12,553 nt of DNA from Bifidobacterium sp. (GCA_022739095.1 JAIJEI010000045.1:1-12553); one strand, 5' to 3'; shown: positions 1 to 7,181, counted from the stretch's first letter. Numbers and translations are program-made. Notes: generated from the sequence alone by a model not told the origin.

Positions 1-1
1 G

Positions 2-1255
2 ACCAGCGCGATTATTCCCGCACTGCTGATTCATATCCCAATCGGTACCGTCTATTGCTGGAGCGTGTTCAAGCAGCTTATCGCTGACCGTCTCCACGCC
101 AGCCCCGCCTCCGTGGAATGGGGCTTCTCACTCGCCATCTTCTTCCTCGGCATGTCCGCCGCGTTTGCCGGGCCGATGGTGGAGAAAAACATCAAGAAAT
201 CCGCACTCGTCTCCATGGTCTGTTTCGTGGTCGGCTTCGCCGGCACGGGCGTAAGCATCACCCTGAACTTCCTGCCGGGCGTGTTCATCTGCTACGGCGT
301 AATCATGGGCATTGGCCTAGGCGTCGGCTACCTGACCCCGGTCAAGAACCTGATGCTTTGGTTCGCCGACAACAAGGGCCTGGCCACCGGCATCGCCGTC
401 GCCGGTTTCGGCCTGGCCAAGGCCATCGCCAGCCCACTGATGGAATATCTCATCGGCACGGTTGGCTTGGTCAACATGTTCTTCATCCTCGCCGTGGTCT
501 ACGCGGTGATGATGTTCGTCGGCTTCCTGCTCATCAAGCGTCCGGCCGGCTGGGTGTACGATTCCGCGACCTCACACATCAGCCGCAAGACGATTCTCAA
601 GAAGCCCGTGTTCTGGGGCATCTGGATAGCCTTCTATATCAACATCACCTGCGGCTTGGCCCTCATCAGCCAAGAGAAGGACATCCTGCACGATGTGCTC
701 AAGGCTTTTCCGCAGTATGCCAACCTGAGCCCCGCCAAGTTTGCCGCCGCCATCTACGGCATCATCGGACTGGTGCTCGCCGTGGACTCCGTGTTCAACA
801 CGGCTGGCCGCGTGGGCTTCTCCACACTCTCCGACCACCTGAAGCGCCGCGAGACCGTCTATCAGGTAATCTTCATCATGTCGATTGCCGTGTGCTTGCT
901 GCAGATCTTCACCAACAGCATCGACAACGCTCTGCTGTGGGCCGTGCTGGCTCTGCTGTTCCTCGTCAACGCAGGCTACGGCGACGGCTTCTCGACGCTG
1001 CCCGTGCTGCTTGATCAGCACTTCGGCACCAAAACCGTCTCCACCACACACGGTCTGACGCTGAGCGCATGGGCGTTCGCCGGCCTATCCGGCAACCAGT
1101 TGGCCTCGTTCGTAGTTGCCCACGCGCCTGATCAGGCCCACCGCTATGCCGCACTCATCCCGGTGCTCACCGGCCTGTTCGTTGTGGCCCTGATCAGCAT
1201 CAGCCTGGTCAAGTACCTCGGCGACACAAACGGTACGAAAGCCATCAAGGCCTGA
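2..1255 (+). CDS. MFS transporter, OFA (oxalate/formate antiporter-like) family, 5' truncated by window
   Basis: This is an integral-membrane secondary transporter of the major facilitator superfamily, probably moving a small organic anion or carboxylate. The substrate cannot be read from the sequence. The reading frame is open from base 2, and the first codons give ...PALLIHIPIGTVYCWSVF, the typical first transmembrane segment of OFA/OxlT proteins, so the true start lies upstream of the window. A GTG at 65 is in frame but internal to that helix and is not the start. About 417 residues are visible, nearly all hydrophobic helices. A loop with N-x-x-GR...LSDxxxRR (about 796-850) matches the MFS loop 8-9 signature, and a GDGFSTLPVLLDQHFG stretch resembles the OFA tenth-helix region. 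It ends with TGA and converges on the AhpF-like gene across a strong hairpin. Family assignment is fairly secure. Oxalate specificity should not be assumed. Confidence 0.85.
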   Translation, partial: TSAIIPALLIHIPIGTVYCWSVFKQLIADRLHASPASVEWGFSLAIFFLGMSAAFAGPMVEKNIKKSALVSMVCFVVGFAGTGVSITLNFLPGVFICYGVIMGIGLGVGYLTPVKNLMLWFADNKGLATGIAVAGFGLAKAIASPLMEYLIGTVGLVNMFFILAVVYAVMMFVGFLLIKRPAGWVYDSATSHISRKTILKKPVFWGIWIAFYINITCGLALISQEKDILHDVLKAFPQYANLSPAKFAAAIYGIIGLVLAVDSVFNTAGRVGFSTLSDHLKRRETVYQVIFIMSIAVCLLQIFTNSIDNALLWAVLALLFLVNAGYGDGFSTLPVLLDQHFGTKTVSTTHGLTLSAWAFAGLSGNQLASFVVAHAPDQAHRYAALIPVLTGLFVVALISISLVKYLGDTNGTKAIKA

Positions 1256-1267
1256 GTCTGAGCTGCC

Positions 1268-1345
1268 GCAAAACAACGATTCTGTCGGAATCGGGCGCAT
1301 CAATCGATGCACGCCGCGATTTTGGCAGAATCGTTGTTTTTTGCT
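1268..1345. terminator. Bidirectional hairpin terminator between convergent genes
   Basis: Perfect 15-bp inverted arms lie at 1270-1284 and 1326-1340 (aaaacaacgattctg and its complement). Inside them, further short pairings (AATCG/CGATT, GGCG/CGCC, CATC/GATG) make a long, nearly continuous stem. The right arm ends in a run of T (1337-1342) on the plus strand, and the left arm gives TTTT on the minus strand. It can therefore stop transcription from both the MFS gene and the AhpF-like gene. This is read directly from the sequence; function is inferred. Confidence 0.75.
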
Positions 1346-1357
1346 GGGGTAGCGTGC

Positions 1358-3274
1358 TTACGCGCCGACCAGTTCGAGCATTTGGGGGATGCTCTTTTTG
1401 CCGAATTCGACTTGCTGGGTGCCGTCGGCGTGGGTGACGACGATGCAGGGCACGCTCATCGCGCCGTACTGGTCCTTAAGTTCGGGGAAGTGCGAGACGT
1501 CGTAGGCTTCGGCACGCACGGCCGGGCTCAGGGAGGCAATGCGCTGGGAAGCAAGCACGGTTTCCGGGCACATCGTGCAGGTGAGTGAGACGAGGATCAT
1601 GATGTTCAGCGGGTCCGTGATGGACTTCGCACGTTCGACCAGGTCATCGCCCAACGGCTGACCGGGACCGGCCGCGTTGTACAGTCCAAGCACGAACGAG
1701 TTGAACTCATGGCCGGAAGGTACGCCGTGGAAGGCCAGACCGATGAAGACCAGTGAACCATTGCCTTCCTTGCCAGCCTTGCCGTCGCCCTCAGCCGGCA
1801 CGCAGATGCGCACAGTTGGGCGAGCGAGCGGCAGGACGCCAGTGACATCGAATGTGGCGCGGCCGGAATCGTCCAGCGAGCCATAAGTAGGCAATTCGGT
1901 GCCGTCCGGCAAGGTGACGGCCAACGGCTCGCCAACCACCAAAGAAGTCGGCACAGAAGCACCATCCACCGCCGTGATCAGCCCCGCAGCATCGACGGCG
2001 ACCGAGTTCAGCTTGCCATTCGACAACGCAACCATCTCGCCGATGAAGCCCTGCAATTCCGCCGAAAGCGGGGTGCCGTCCAACTCAAGGGCGAGCGTGA
2101 CCGGGCGGGTCATGCGGCCGAAGACCACGCCAAGCTGCTGCTTGATGGCGGCGGAAAACAGTTCGCCGGGTTTCTTGGTGGCGTTGGCTGCGGCTGCGGC
2201 ATCGGCACTGCGCTTGGCGGGAACCGGGGCGGGCGTCGTGCCAGCGGCCGAGGCAGCGGAGGCAGCCTTGGCCTCGGACTCCTCATAAGCGGAAGCAGTG
2301 GGACGCGGCGGCACCAAGCCGGTTTTCTCGCTCATCTGCTTGGCATAACGTTCCAGTTCCACGGCGGCAATCGCACCGTCGGCGGTGGCGGTGACCACCT
2401 GGCGCAGGTTCTTGACGCGCAGATCGCCGGCCGCGTACACGCCCGGCACCGAGGTTTCGAGGTAGTCGTGCGTGACCACGTAGCCGTGATCATCGAGCTC
2501 CACCACGCCGCGCACCAAATTGGTGGCAGGCACATAGCCGGCGAACACGAAGACGCCGAAGGTGCCGGCGTCGGCGGGCTTCCACGTTTCGGTCTGGCCG
2601 GTGGCAAGGTTCAGGATCGAGGCTTCGCGCAGGCCGCCTTGGCCGGCGGTGACGCCCTTCAGCTCGACCTGATAACGCACGTCGATCTTCGGGTTGTTCT
2701 TGGCTTCGGCGGCCACTGCGGCGTCGCAGGTAAAGTCCGGTTCGCGCACGAGCACGGTGACTTTGGAGGCGTATTTGGTCAGGAACACGGATTCCTCGGC
2801 CGCGGCGAATCCGCCGCCGACCACCAGCACTTCCTTGCCGGTGAAGAACTCGCCGTCGCAGGTGGCACAGTAGGCCACGCCGCGGCCGGCGTACTCGGCC
2901 TCGCCCTCGAAGCCCAGCTTGCGCGGGCTGGCGCCGGTGGCGATGAGGATGCCGAACGCCTTGAGGTCACCGCGTGAGGTGTGCACGGTTTTGATGTCAC
3001 CATCCACGTCGAGGCCGGTGGCTTCGGCGGAGAGGAATTCGGCACCAAAGTCCTGAGCCTGCTGACGCATGGTTTGGGTGAGCGCGCGGCCCGTGGTGCG
3101 GCCCACGCCCGGATAGTTGGCGACTTCGTTGGTGATGGTGATCTGGCCGCCGAAATCATCTTTTTCAAGAATCAGCACACGGTAGCGAGCGCGGGCCAGG
3201 TACAGGCCGGCCGTCAGGCCAGCCGGCCCGCCACCAATGACGACGACGTCATAGAGATTGTTGGCCTGAGTCAT
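1358..3274 (-). CDS. Domain-permuted AhpF-like flavoprotein disulfide reductase (TrxR domain + C-terminal AhpF-NTD module)
   Basis: The likely job is to pass electrons from NAD(P)H through FAD and two CxxC pairs to the peroxiredoxin AhpC encoded upstream. Residues 1-315 are a thioredoxin reductase core: FAD-binding GGGPAG (14-19), redox CATC (C136/C139), nucleotide-binding GGGFAAAEE (153-161) and the FAD-contacting GVYAAGDLR (278-286). An Ala/Pro/Lys-rich linker (about 325-370) follows. Residues 371-638 then resemble the tandem thioredoxin-fold N-terminal domain of E. coli AhpF, including HGVPSGHEFNSFVLGL (516-531), active-site TCTMCP (C566/C569) and the cis-Pro loop SVPC (607-610). The module is at the opposite end from classical AhpF, and about 60 extra residues lie between its two folds. 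The ATG at 3274 has AAGGAG 8 nt upstream (3283-3288). It lacks the HRR NADPH signature of TrxR. It could be annotated trxB or ahpF; neither name fully fits. Confidence 0.9.
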   Translation of the reverse strand: MTQANNLYDVVVIGGGPAGLTAGLYLARARYRVLILEKDDFGGQITITNEVANYPGVGRTTGRALTQTMRQQAQDFGAEFLSAEATGLDVDGDIKTVHTSRGDLKAFGILIATGASPRKLGFEGEAEYAGRGVAYCATCDGEFFTGKEVLVVGGGFAAAEESVFLTKYASKVTVLVREPDFTCDAAVAAEAKNNPKIDVRYQVELKGVTAGQGGLREASILNLATGQTETWKPADAGTFGVFVFAGYVPATNLVRGVVELDDHGYVVTHDYLETSVPGVYAAGDLRVKNLRQVVTATADGAIAAVELERYAKQMSEKTGLVPPRPTASAYEESEAKAASAASAAGTTPAPVPAKRSADAAAAANATKKPGELFSAAIKQQLGVVFGRMTRPVTLALELDGTPLSAELQGFIGEMVALSNGKLNSVAVDAAGLITAVDGASVPTSLVVGEPLAVTLPDGTELPTYGSLDDSGRATFDVTGVLPLARPTVRICVPAEGDGKAGKEGNGSLVFIGLAFHGVPSGHEFNSFVLGLYNAAGPGQPLGDDLVERAKSITDPLNIMILVSLTCTMCPETVLASQRIASLSPAVRAEAYDVSHFPELKDQYGAMSVPCIVVTHADGTQQVEFGKKSIPQMLELVGA

Positions 3275-3299
3275 GATTGAAACTCCTTAAACATACATA

Positions 3300-3402
3300 T
3301 GCCCCCGCTGGCGGGGGCTCCCGCGAAGCTGGTGGGGATGGTTCACATATCGCCGTGACCACCCCCAGTCGGCGTTGCCGACAGCCCCCGCCAGCGGGGG
3401 CA
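3300..3402. repeat. 103-bp palindromic (MITE/REP-like) element in the ahpC-ahpF spacer
   Basis: Perfect 20-bp inverted arms occur at 3300-3319 and 3383-3402 (tgcccccgctggcgggggct and complement). Each arm is itself an almost perfect hairpin (GCCCCCGC/GCGGGGGC). The interior also folds imperfectly on itself (CTGGTGGGGATGGTTCAC against GTGACCACCCCCAG). The element fills most of the 153-bp gap between ahpC and the downstream flavoprotein gene and lies just before the latter's RBS. It could attenuate read-through or protect the ahpC mRNA 3' end. No transposase or target-site duplication is evident. Confidence 0.7.
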
Positions 3403-3427
3403 AACCACATGTCTCTAGCTCAAACCG

Positions 3428-3991
3428 TCACAGCTGGCCGACGAGGTCGAGGCTGGGCTCGATGGTTTCTTCGCCCGGGGTCCAGTTGGCGGGGCAGACC
3501 TGATCGCCGTGCTCGTAGACGAACTGGGAGGCCTGCACGCGGCGCAGCAGCTCCTCGGCGTTGCGGCCCACGTTGGAGGAGATGACCTCATAGGCCACGA
3601 CCTTGCCCTCGGGGCTCACGATGAAGTCGCCGCGCTCGGCTACTCCATCGGCCTCGTTGTAGGTGTCGAGATCCTTGGCCAGCAGAGCGGTCGGGTCGGC
3701 AAGCATCGGGTACTCGATCTTGGCGATCTTCTCGTTGGCGTCGTGCCAGGCCTTGTGCACGAAGTGGGTGTCGCAGGAGACGGAGTAGATCTCGCAACCG
3801 ATTTCCTTGAACTTGGCGTAATTCTTGGCCAGATCCTCAAGCTCGGTGGGGCACACGAATGTGAAGTCGGCCGGGTAGAAGAAGAACAGGGACCAGTGGC
3901 CGAGCACATCGTCCTTGGTCACCTCATGGAACTCGTTGTTCTGGAATGCGTTCACCTTAAAATCGGTCAGTTCATGCTGCAGAAGAGTCAT
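3428..3991 (-). CDS. ahpC: Alkyl hydroperoxide reductase subunit C (typical 2-Cys peroxiredoxin)
   Basis: This cytosolic peroxidase reduces H2O2 and organic hydroperoxides, with the disulfide re-reduced by an AhpF/TrxR-type partner, here presumably the flavoprotein encoded directly downstream. The 187 residues match the usual AhpC length. The peroxidatic cysteine is in FYPADFTFVCPTE (C47) and the resolving cysteine in DQVCPANW (C166), the same numbering as E. coli AhpC with its initiator Met. Two adjacent ATG codons exist (3994 and 3991). GAAAGGA at 3998-4004 is only 3 nt from the first but 6 nt from the second, so 3991 is preferred. The gene ends with TGA at 3428. Co-orientation with the flavoprotein and only a repeat element between them suggest one transcription unit. 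Bifidobacteria generally lack catalase, so this pair is expected to be a main peroxide defence (family knowledge). Confidence 0.95.
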   Translation of the reverse strand: MTLLQHELTDFKVNAFQNNEFHEVTKDDVLGHWSLFFFYPADFTFVCPTELEDLAKNYAKFKEIGCEIYSVSCDTHFVHKAWHDANEKIAKIEYPMLADPTALLAKDLDTYNEADGVAERGDFIVSPEGKVVAYEVISSNVGRNAEELLRRVQASQFVYEHGDQVCPANWTPGEETIEPSLDLVGQL

Positions 3992-4145
3992 CATCGGTCC
4001 TTTCGGGAATTGTTAATCTTCAAGCGTTTACCGCCACCTATCGTAATGTGGTGAGTCAAGGCTCGCGCGGGCGTAATGTATGAGCCTTATCACATAGCCC
4101 GCCGCCCTTGTGCCGACTATCATCACGGCCCACCCTTAAACAGGA

Positions 4146-4173
4146 TTGAGACTGTGAGCGTTCTCATTATGCT
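4146..4173 (+). promoter_or_regulatory. Candidate promoter of the carbonic anhydrase gene
   Basis: TTGAGA (4146-4151) and TATGCT (4168-4173) are separated by 16 bp, about 90 bp ahead of the start codon. A short TGAGA...TCTCA inverted repeat overlaps the -35 and spacer and might be an operator. This is a visual match only. Confidence 0.35.
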
Positions 4174-4264
4174 TTGGGCAAAGCCAGATTATGCATGCAG
4201 TCGCGAATCCGCACTTCCAATCGCTACTATGGGTACCAGCAGTCCGCTGATAATGGAGGTTTTC

Positions 4265-4948
4265 ATGGCTCAGGCAGACGTTGAACGGGAATCGACCGCA
4301 AATGCGACGTGGAGCCGTATGCTCCAAGGCAATCGCCGATTCGCCGAAGGCAAGCCGGACCATCCATGGCAGGACAAGGAAACCCGTCAAACGTTGCTAG
4401 ACGGCCAAAATCCGGATGCCGCGGTGCTCTCCTGCTCGGACTCGCGCGTACCTCCGGAAATCATTTTCGATCAGGGCCTGGGCGACCTGTTCACCGTACG
4501 CACCGCCGGGCAACTCATTGATAGCGCGGTTATCGCCTCGCTGGAGTACGCGGTCAAGAAGCTGCATGTCAGCCTGATCTGTGTGCTCGGTCACGAGCAT
4601 TGCGGCGCAATCGAGGCCGCCGAGCAGGAGCTGGACGACCTGATGCACACCATCACCTCCGAGGCCGACGGTTCGCTGGAGGCCGCCGACGCCATGGATG
4701 ATCTCGATGAGCACATCGCCGACGCCGAATCGATTATTCTGCGTCAGGCAGGCATGTCCGTCTGGCAGGCGCGCGAGGCGGAGCTTAAGGAGCACGAGGA
4801 CATCGAGCGCGTGCATGTGGCCCACACTATTGAAACTTTGGTGGAGCAGTCTCCTGTCATCCAGCAGGCCCTCGCCGCTGACAAGCTCATGATCGTCGGC
4901 GCCCGCTATCAGCTCGATTCCGGCAAGGTGGAAGTACTCAGTTTCTAA
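4265..4948 (+). CDS. Beta-class carbonic anhydrase
   Basis: This cytosolic zinc enzyme interconverts CO2 and bicarbonate and supplies bicarbonate to carboxylases. The 227-residue protein has the beta-CA signatures: CSDSR (C57, D59, R61) and GHEHCG (H110, C113), giving the Cys/His/Cys zinc site with its Asp-Arg dyad. AVLSCSDSRVPPEIIFDQGLGDLF and the C-terminal IVGARYxLDSGKVEVL are also family-typical. The chosen ATG (4265) has GGAGG at 4255-4259 with 5-nt spacing. A frame-compatible ATG at 4076 would add 63 residues that do not resemble the family and would run through the likely promoter. An acidic helical insert (about 122-155, LMHTITSEADGSLEAADAMDDLDEH) precedes the C-terminal part. The gene is flanked by a divergent ahpC and a downstream palindrome, so it is probably monocistronic. 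Confidence 0.93.
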   Translation: MAQADVERESTANATWSRMLQGNRRFAEGKPDHPWQDKETRQTLLDGQNPDAAVLSCSDSRVPPEIIFDQGLGDLFTVRTAGQLIDSAVIASLEYAVKKLHVSLICVLGHEHCGAIEAAEQELDDLMHTITSEADGSLEAADAMDDLDEHIADAESIILRQAGMSVWQAREAELKEHEDIERVHVAHTIETLVEQSPVIQQALAADKLMIVGARYQLDSGKVEVLSF

Positions 4949-4977
4949 GGCAAACCGAAACCTCCAAAATATTTTCC

Positions 4978-5105
4978 CGTTCATTAGGTCGATTGCACGT
5001 TCATTAGGTCGGCAAGCACCGGTGCCGGGTATTGAAATGCCGCCATTTCAATACCCGGCACTGCCAACTAGTGACCTAATAAACACACAATTGACCTAAT
5101 GAGCG
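4978..5105. repeat. 122-bp near-perfect palindrome with four TCATTAGGTC-type decamers
   Basis: Two 59-bp arms (4981-5039 and 5044-5102) align without gaps as inverted copies, 45 of 59 positions matching, around a 4-nt loop (5040-5043). The innermost 18 bp are a perfect stem (5022-5039/5044-5061). Outer arms contain TCATTAGGTC at 4981-4990 and 5001-5010. On the other side, complements lie at 5093-5102 (exact) and 5073-5082 (one mismatch). Each pair is exactly 20 bp apart. Pairing extends to 4978/5105 with one G-U. No T-run follows, so it is not an ordinary intrinsic terminator. It may be a MITE-like element, a regulator-binding array or an RNA structure. Confidence 0.75.
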
Positions 5106-5182
5106 TATTCCGAATTGCGACGCTGCGCATAGTCACCCCCCCTAATCCCAATTTGACGTGCCACTCCCCTAGAGTTGAAGGC

Positions 5183-6526
5183 ATGTCACTTGGTTTGAAC
5201 ATCCTCCTGATTTTTGTGTTTCTCGTTATCGGTTCCGTGTTCTCCGGCACCGAGTTGGCATTGGTCTCTCTGCGCGGCTCGCAGATCGAGCAAATGGAGC
5301 AGGAGGACGCTCGCGGCGCCAAAGTCGCCAAAATCGCACGTGACCCGAACACCTTCCTCTCCACCGTGCAGATCGGCGTGACGCTCTCCGGCTTTCTGTC
5401 CGCCTCGTTCGGCGCCTCCTCCATCGCCCCCTACCTGATTCCGGTGGTCGAAAGCTGGGGCGTGCACCCCGGCATCGCCGGCGGCCTAGTGAACATCATC
5501 CTGACCCTCATCATCTCCTACTGCTCCATCGTGATCTCCGAGATGGTGCCCAAGCGCATCGCCATGCAGCGCACCGAGCAGATCGCGCGCGCTGTGGTGC
5601 CCGCCATCGACGCCTTCGCCGCCGTCTGCCGACCGATCATCTGGCTCATCGGCAAGAACACGAACGGCATCGTCCGCCTGCTCGGCTTTGACCCGCAGCA
5701 GACCGAGTCCGAGGTGTCCGACGACGAGCTGCGCGTGCTGGTCAGCTCCAACACCAACCTGTCCAAGGATGAACGCACGATCCTGGACGATGTGTTCGAT
5801 GCGTCCGAAACCATCGTCGCCGAGGTGATGCGCCCGCGTGCCGACGTGGTCTTCATCGAGGGCGACCAGCCCTTGGCCGAGGCCGCCGCGTTCGTACGCG
5901 ACCAGCCGTACTCCCGTTACCCGGTGACCGGCAAGGATTTCGACGACGTGATTGGCTTCGTGCATGTGCGCGATCTGCTGGACGTGCGCGATCCGAACGC
6001 CAAGATCGTGCGCGATGTGGTGCGCGAAGGCATCTCTCTGCCCGGCACCTCCAAGCTGCTGCCGAGCCTGGAACTGCTGCGTAAGCGCGGCATCCATCTG
6101 GCAGTGGTCATCGACGAATATGGCGGCACGGACGGCATCGTAACGCTTGAGGACATGACTGAGGAGCTTGTGGGCGATATTCGCGACGAATACGACCTGC
6201 CCAGCGAGAAGGGCGGCGAACGCACCACCCGCACCGCGTTCGTCAATGGCGTGGCCACAATCGAGGCCAGCATGACCATTGAGGACTTCGCCGATCTGAC
6301 CGGCATTGAACTGGAGGACGGCCCGTACGAGACGGTCGCCGGCTACTTCCTGTCCAAGACCGGCAAGATGGGAGCGGTAGGCGACGTGCTGCATTCCGAC
6401 GACGGCTACAACATGGTCGTCACCAAGGTGGATGGCCGCCGCATCGAAACCATCGAAGTCCGCAAAGCCGGTGCCCCGGACCATGCGCCGCTGCCAGCCG
6501 AATCACAAAAGGACGATGCCAACTAG
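5183..6526 (+). CDS. CNNM/CBS/CorC-domain membrane protein (hemolysin C/UPF0053 family)
   Basis: This is a membrane protein of the CNNM-CBS-CorC_HlyC family, implicated in Mg2+/Co2+ efflux or homeostasis in several bacteria. Here the 447 residues hold a CNNM (DUF21) region with several hydrophobic helices (about 1-165, including the family motif DPNTFLSTVQIGVTLSGFL at 54-72 and SEMVPKRIA at 119-127). A CBS pair follows (about 215-335, with VIDEYGGTDGIVTLEDMTEELVGDI ending at 333), then a C-terminal CorC_HlyC transporter-associated domain (about 345-428). The start at 5183 puts the first helix at the N-terminus as in homologues. An in-frame ATG at 5099 adds 28 non-hydrophobic residues and overlaps the palindrome. 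RBS support for 5183 is poor: GAAGG at 5177-5181 is only 1 nt away. TAGAGT at 5170-5175 could be a -10 for a leaderless mRNA. The older name hemolysin does not imply toxicity. Confidence 0.9.
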   Translation: MSLGLNILLIFVFLVIGSVFSGTELALVSLRGSQIEQMEQEDARGAKVAKIARDPNTFLSTVQIGVTLSGFLSASFGASSIAPYLIPVVESWGVHPGIAGGLVNIILTLIISYCSIVISEMVPKRIAMQRTEQIARAVVPAIDAFAAVCRPIIWLIGKNTNGIVRLLGFDPQQTESEVSDDELRVLVSSNTNLSKDERTILDDVFDASETIVAEVMRPRADVVFIEGDQPLAEAAAFVRDQPYSRYPVTGKDFDDVIGFVHVRDLLDVRDPNAKIVRDVVREGISLPGTSKLLPSLELLRKRGIHLAVVIDEYGGTDGIVTLEDMTEELVGDIRDEYDLPSEKGGERTTRTAFVNGVATIEASMTIEDFADLTGIELEDGPYETVAGYFLSKTGKMGAVGDVLHSDDGYNMVVTKVDGRRIETIEVRKAGAPDHAPLPAESQKDDAN

Positions 6527-6618
6527 CCACATGATATTCACCACCTATTCGGCCCGGGGCAAAACCGAAAAATGTAGAATGAAAGGGCAACGTTCCACCT
6601 ACTGAAAGAAGGAATATT

Positions 6619-7098
6619 ATGACACTTGCATTTGTTGTGCCGGGCCTTGATGAAGCGGCCAGTGAGAAGGCCATCGCCATCCTGCAGAACCGACTGAGCC
6701 AGGAGCAGGAGGCCGCTCTGGTTCTGAAGCATGCACACTGGAACGTGACCGGCCCGAACTTCATCGCCGTTCACGAGATGCTTGACCCCGAGGTCGAGGC
6801 CGTGCTGGCCCAAGCCGACGAGACCGCCGAGCGCATCGCCACTCTGGGCGGCGCCCCGGACGGCCGTGCGGACGCCATCGTGCGCAACCGCACGTGGAAA
6901 TCGTTCGACGCCGAGGGCCGCGTGGGCACCGAGGAGTACCTCAAGGCGCTGATCGAGTACTATGACGCCTTCATCGCCGACGACCGCAAGACCATCGCCG
7001 AGCTGGACGAGCTGGATGTGATCAGCTCCAACATCATCCAGGACCACGTGCAGGAACTCGAGAAATTTCAGTGGTTCATGCGCAGCCACCTGGCATAA
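6619..7098 (+). CDS. dps: Dps family DNA-binding/ferritin-like protein from starved cells
   Basis: Dodecameric mini-ferritins of this type oxidise Fe2+ with H2O2, store iron and limit Fenton damage; some also compact DNA. The 159-residue protein carries the Dps ferroxidase signature HAHWNVTGPNFIAVHEMLD. H40, H52 and D56, with D67 and E71 in the following helix (QADETAERIATLGG), align with E. coli H51, H63, D67, D78 and E82. No lysine-rich N-terminal tail is present (MTLAFVVPGLDEAASEKA), so DNA binding of the E. coli kind is uncertain. The ATG has AGAAGG at 6607-6612 with 6-nt spacing. TGTAGAAT at 6573-6580 is a possible extended -10 without a clear -35. The gene is followed by a hairpin (7119-7141). 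It complements the ahpC system in the same window, although it is not in the same operon. Confidence 0.93.
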   Translation: MTLAFVVPGLDEAASEKAIAILQNRLSQEQEAALVLKHAHWNVTGPNFIAVHEMLDPEVEAVLAQADETAERIATLGGAPDGRADAIVRNRTWKSFDAEGRVGTEEYLKALIEYYDAFIADDRKTIAELDELDVISSNIIQDHVQELEKFQWFMRSHLA

Positions 7099-7118
7099 GT
7101 AAAAGCCGTATTTTCCTT

Positions 7119-7141
7119 GGCTCCCCTCTCTGAGGGGGGCC
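7119..7141 (+). terminator. Hairpin downstream of dps
   Basis: A 10-bp stem with one G-U pair (GGCTCCCCTC at 7119-7128, GAGGGGGGCC at 7132-7141) closes a 3-nt loop, 20 bp after the dps stop. Only a weak T-rich tail (actttcgtct) follows, so termination may be partial. The sequence resembles the 9691-9742 repeat. Confidence 0.6.
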
Positions 7142-7181
7142 ACTTTCGTCTCACGTGAAATATAGAGCCCCACATACATAA

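Noticed and set aside
572..1051. Minus-strand open frame within the MFS gene
   Set aside because: It is antisense to transmembrane coding sequence, has no family features, and lacks a convincing start context.
1268..1345. Insertion element or riboswitch in the convergent gap
   Set aside because: The symmetric stem with T-runs on both strands between convergent stop codons is fully explained as a bidirectional terminator.
4076..4264. Upstream in-frame extension of the carbonic anhydrase
   Set aside because: The added 63 residues do not look like a carbonic anhydrase or a signal peptide, there is no RBS at 4076, and the segment contains the likely promoter. The ATG at 4265 has a good GGAGG.
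4978..5105. Ordinary rho-independent terminator for the carbonic anhydrase gene
   Set aside because: The stem is strong but no T-run follows on either strand, and the outer decamer boxes are not explained by termination.
5099..5182. Upstream in-frame ATG for the CorC-type protein
   Set aside because: It lacks an RBS, would start inside the right arm of the palindrome, and would put 28 polar residues before the family-typical first transmembrane helix.
5486..6484. Long open frame on the minus strand opposite the CorC-type gene (332 codons)
   Set aside because: Gly/His/Val/Asp-rich shadow translation with no motifs. The plus-strand CNNM/CBS protein is clearly the real gene.
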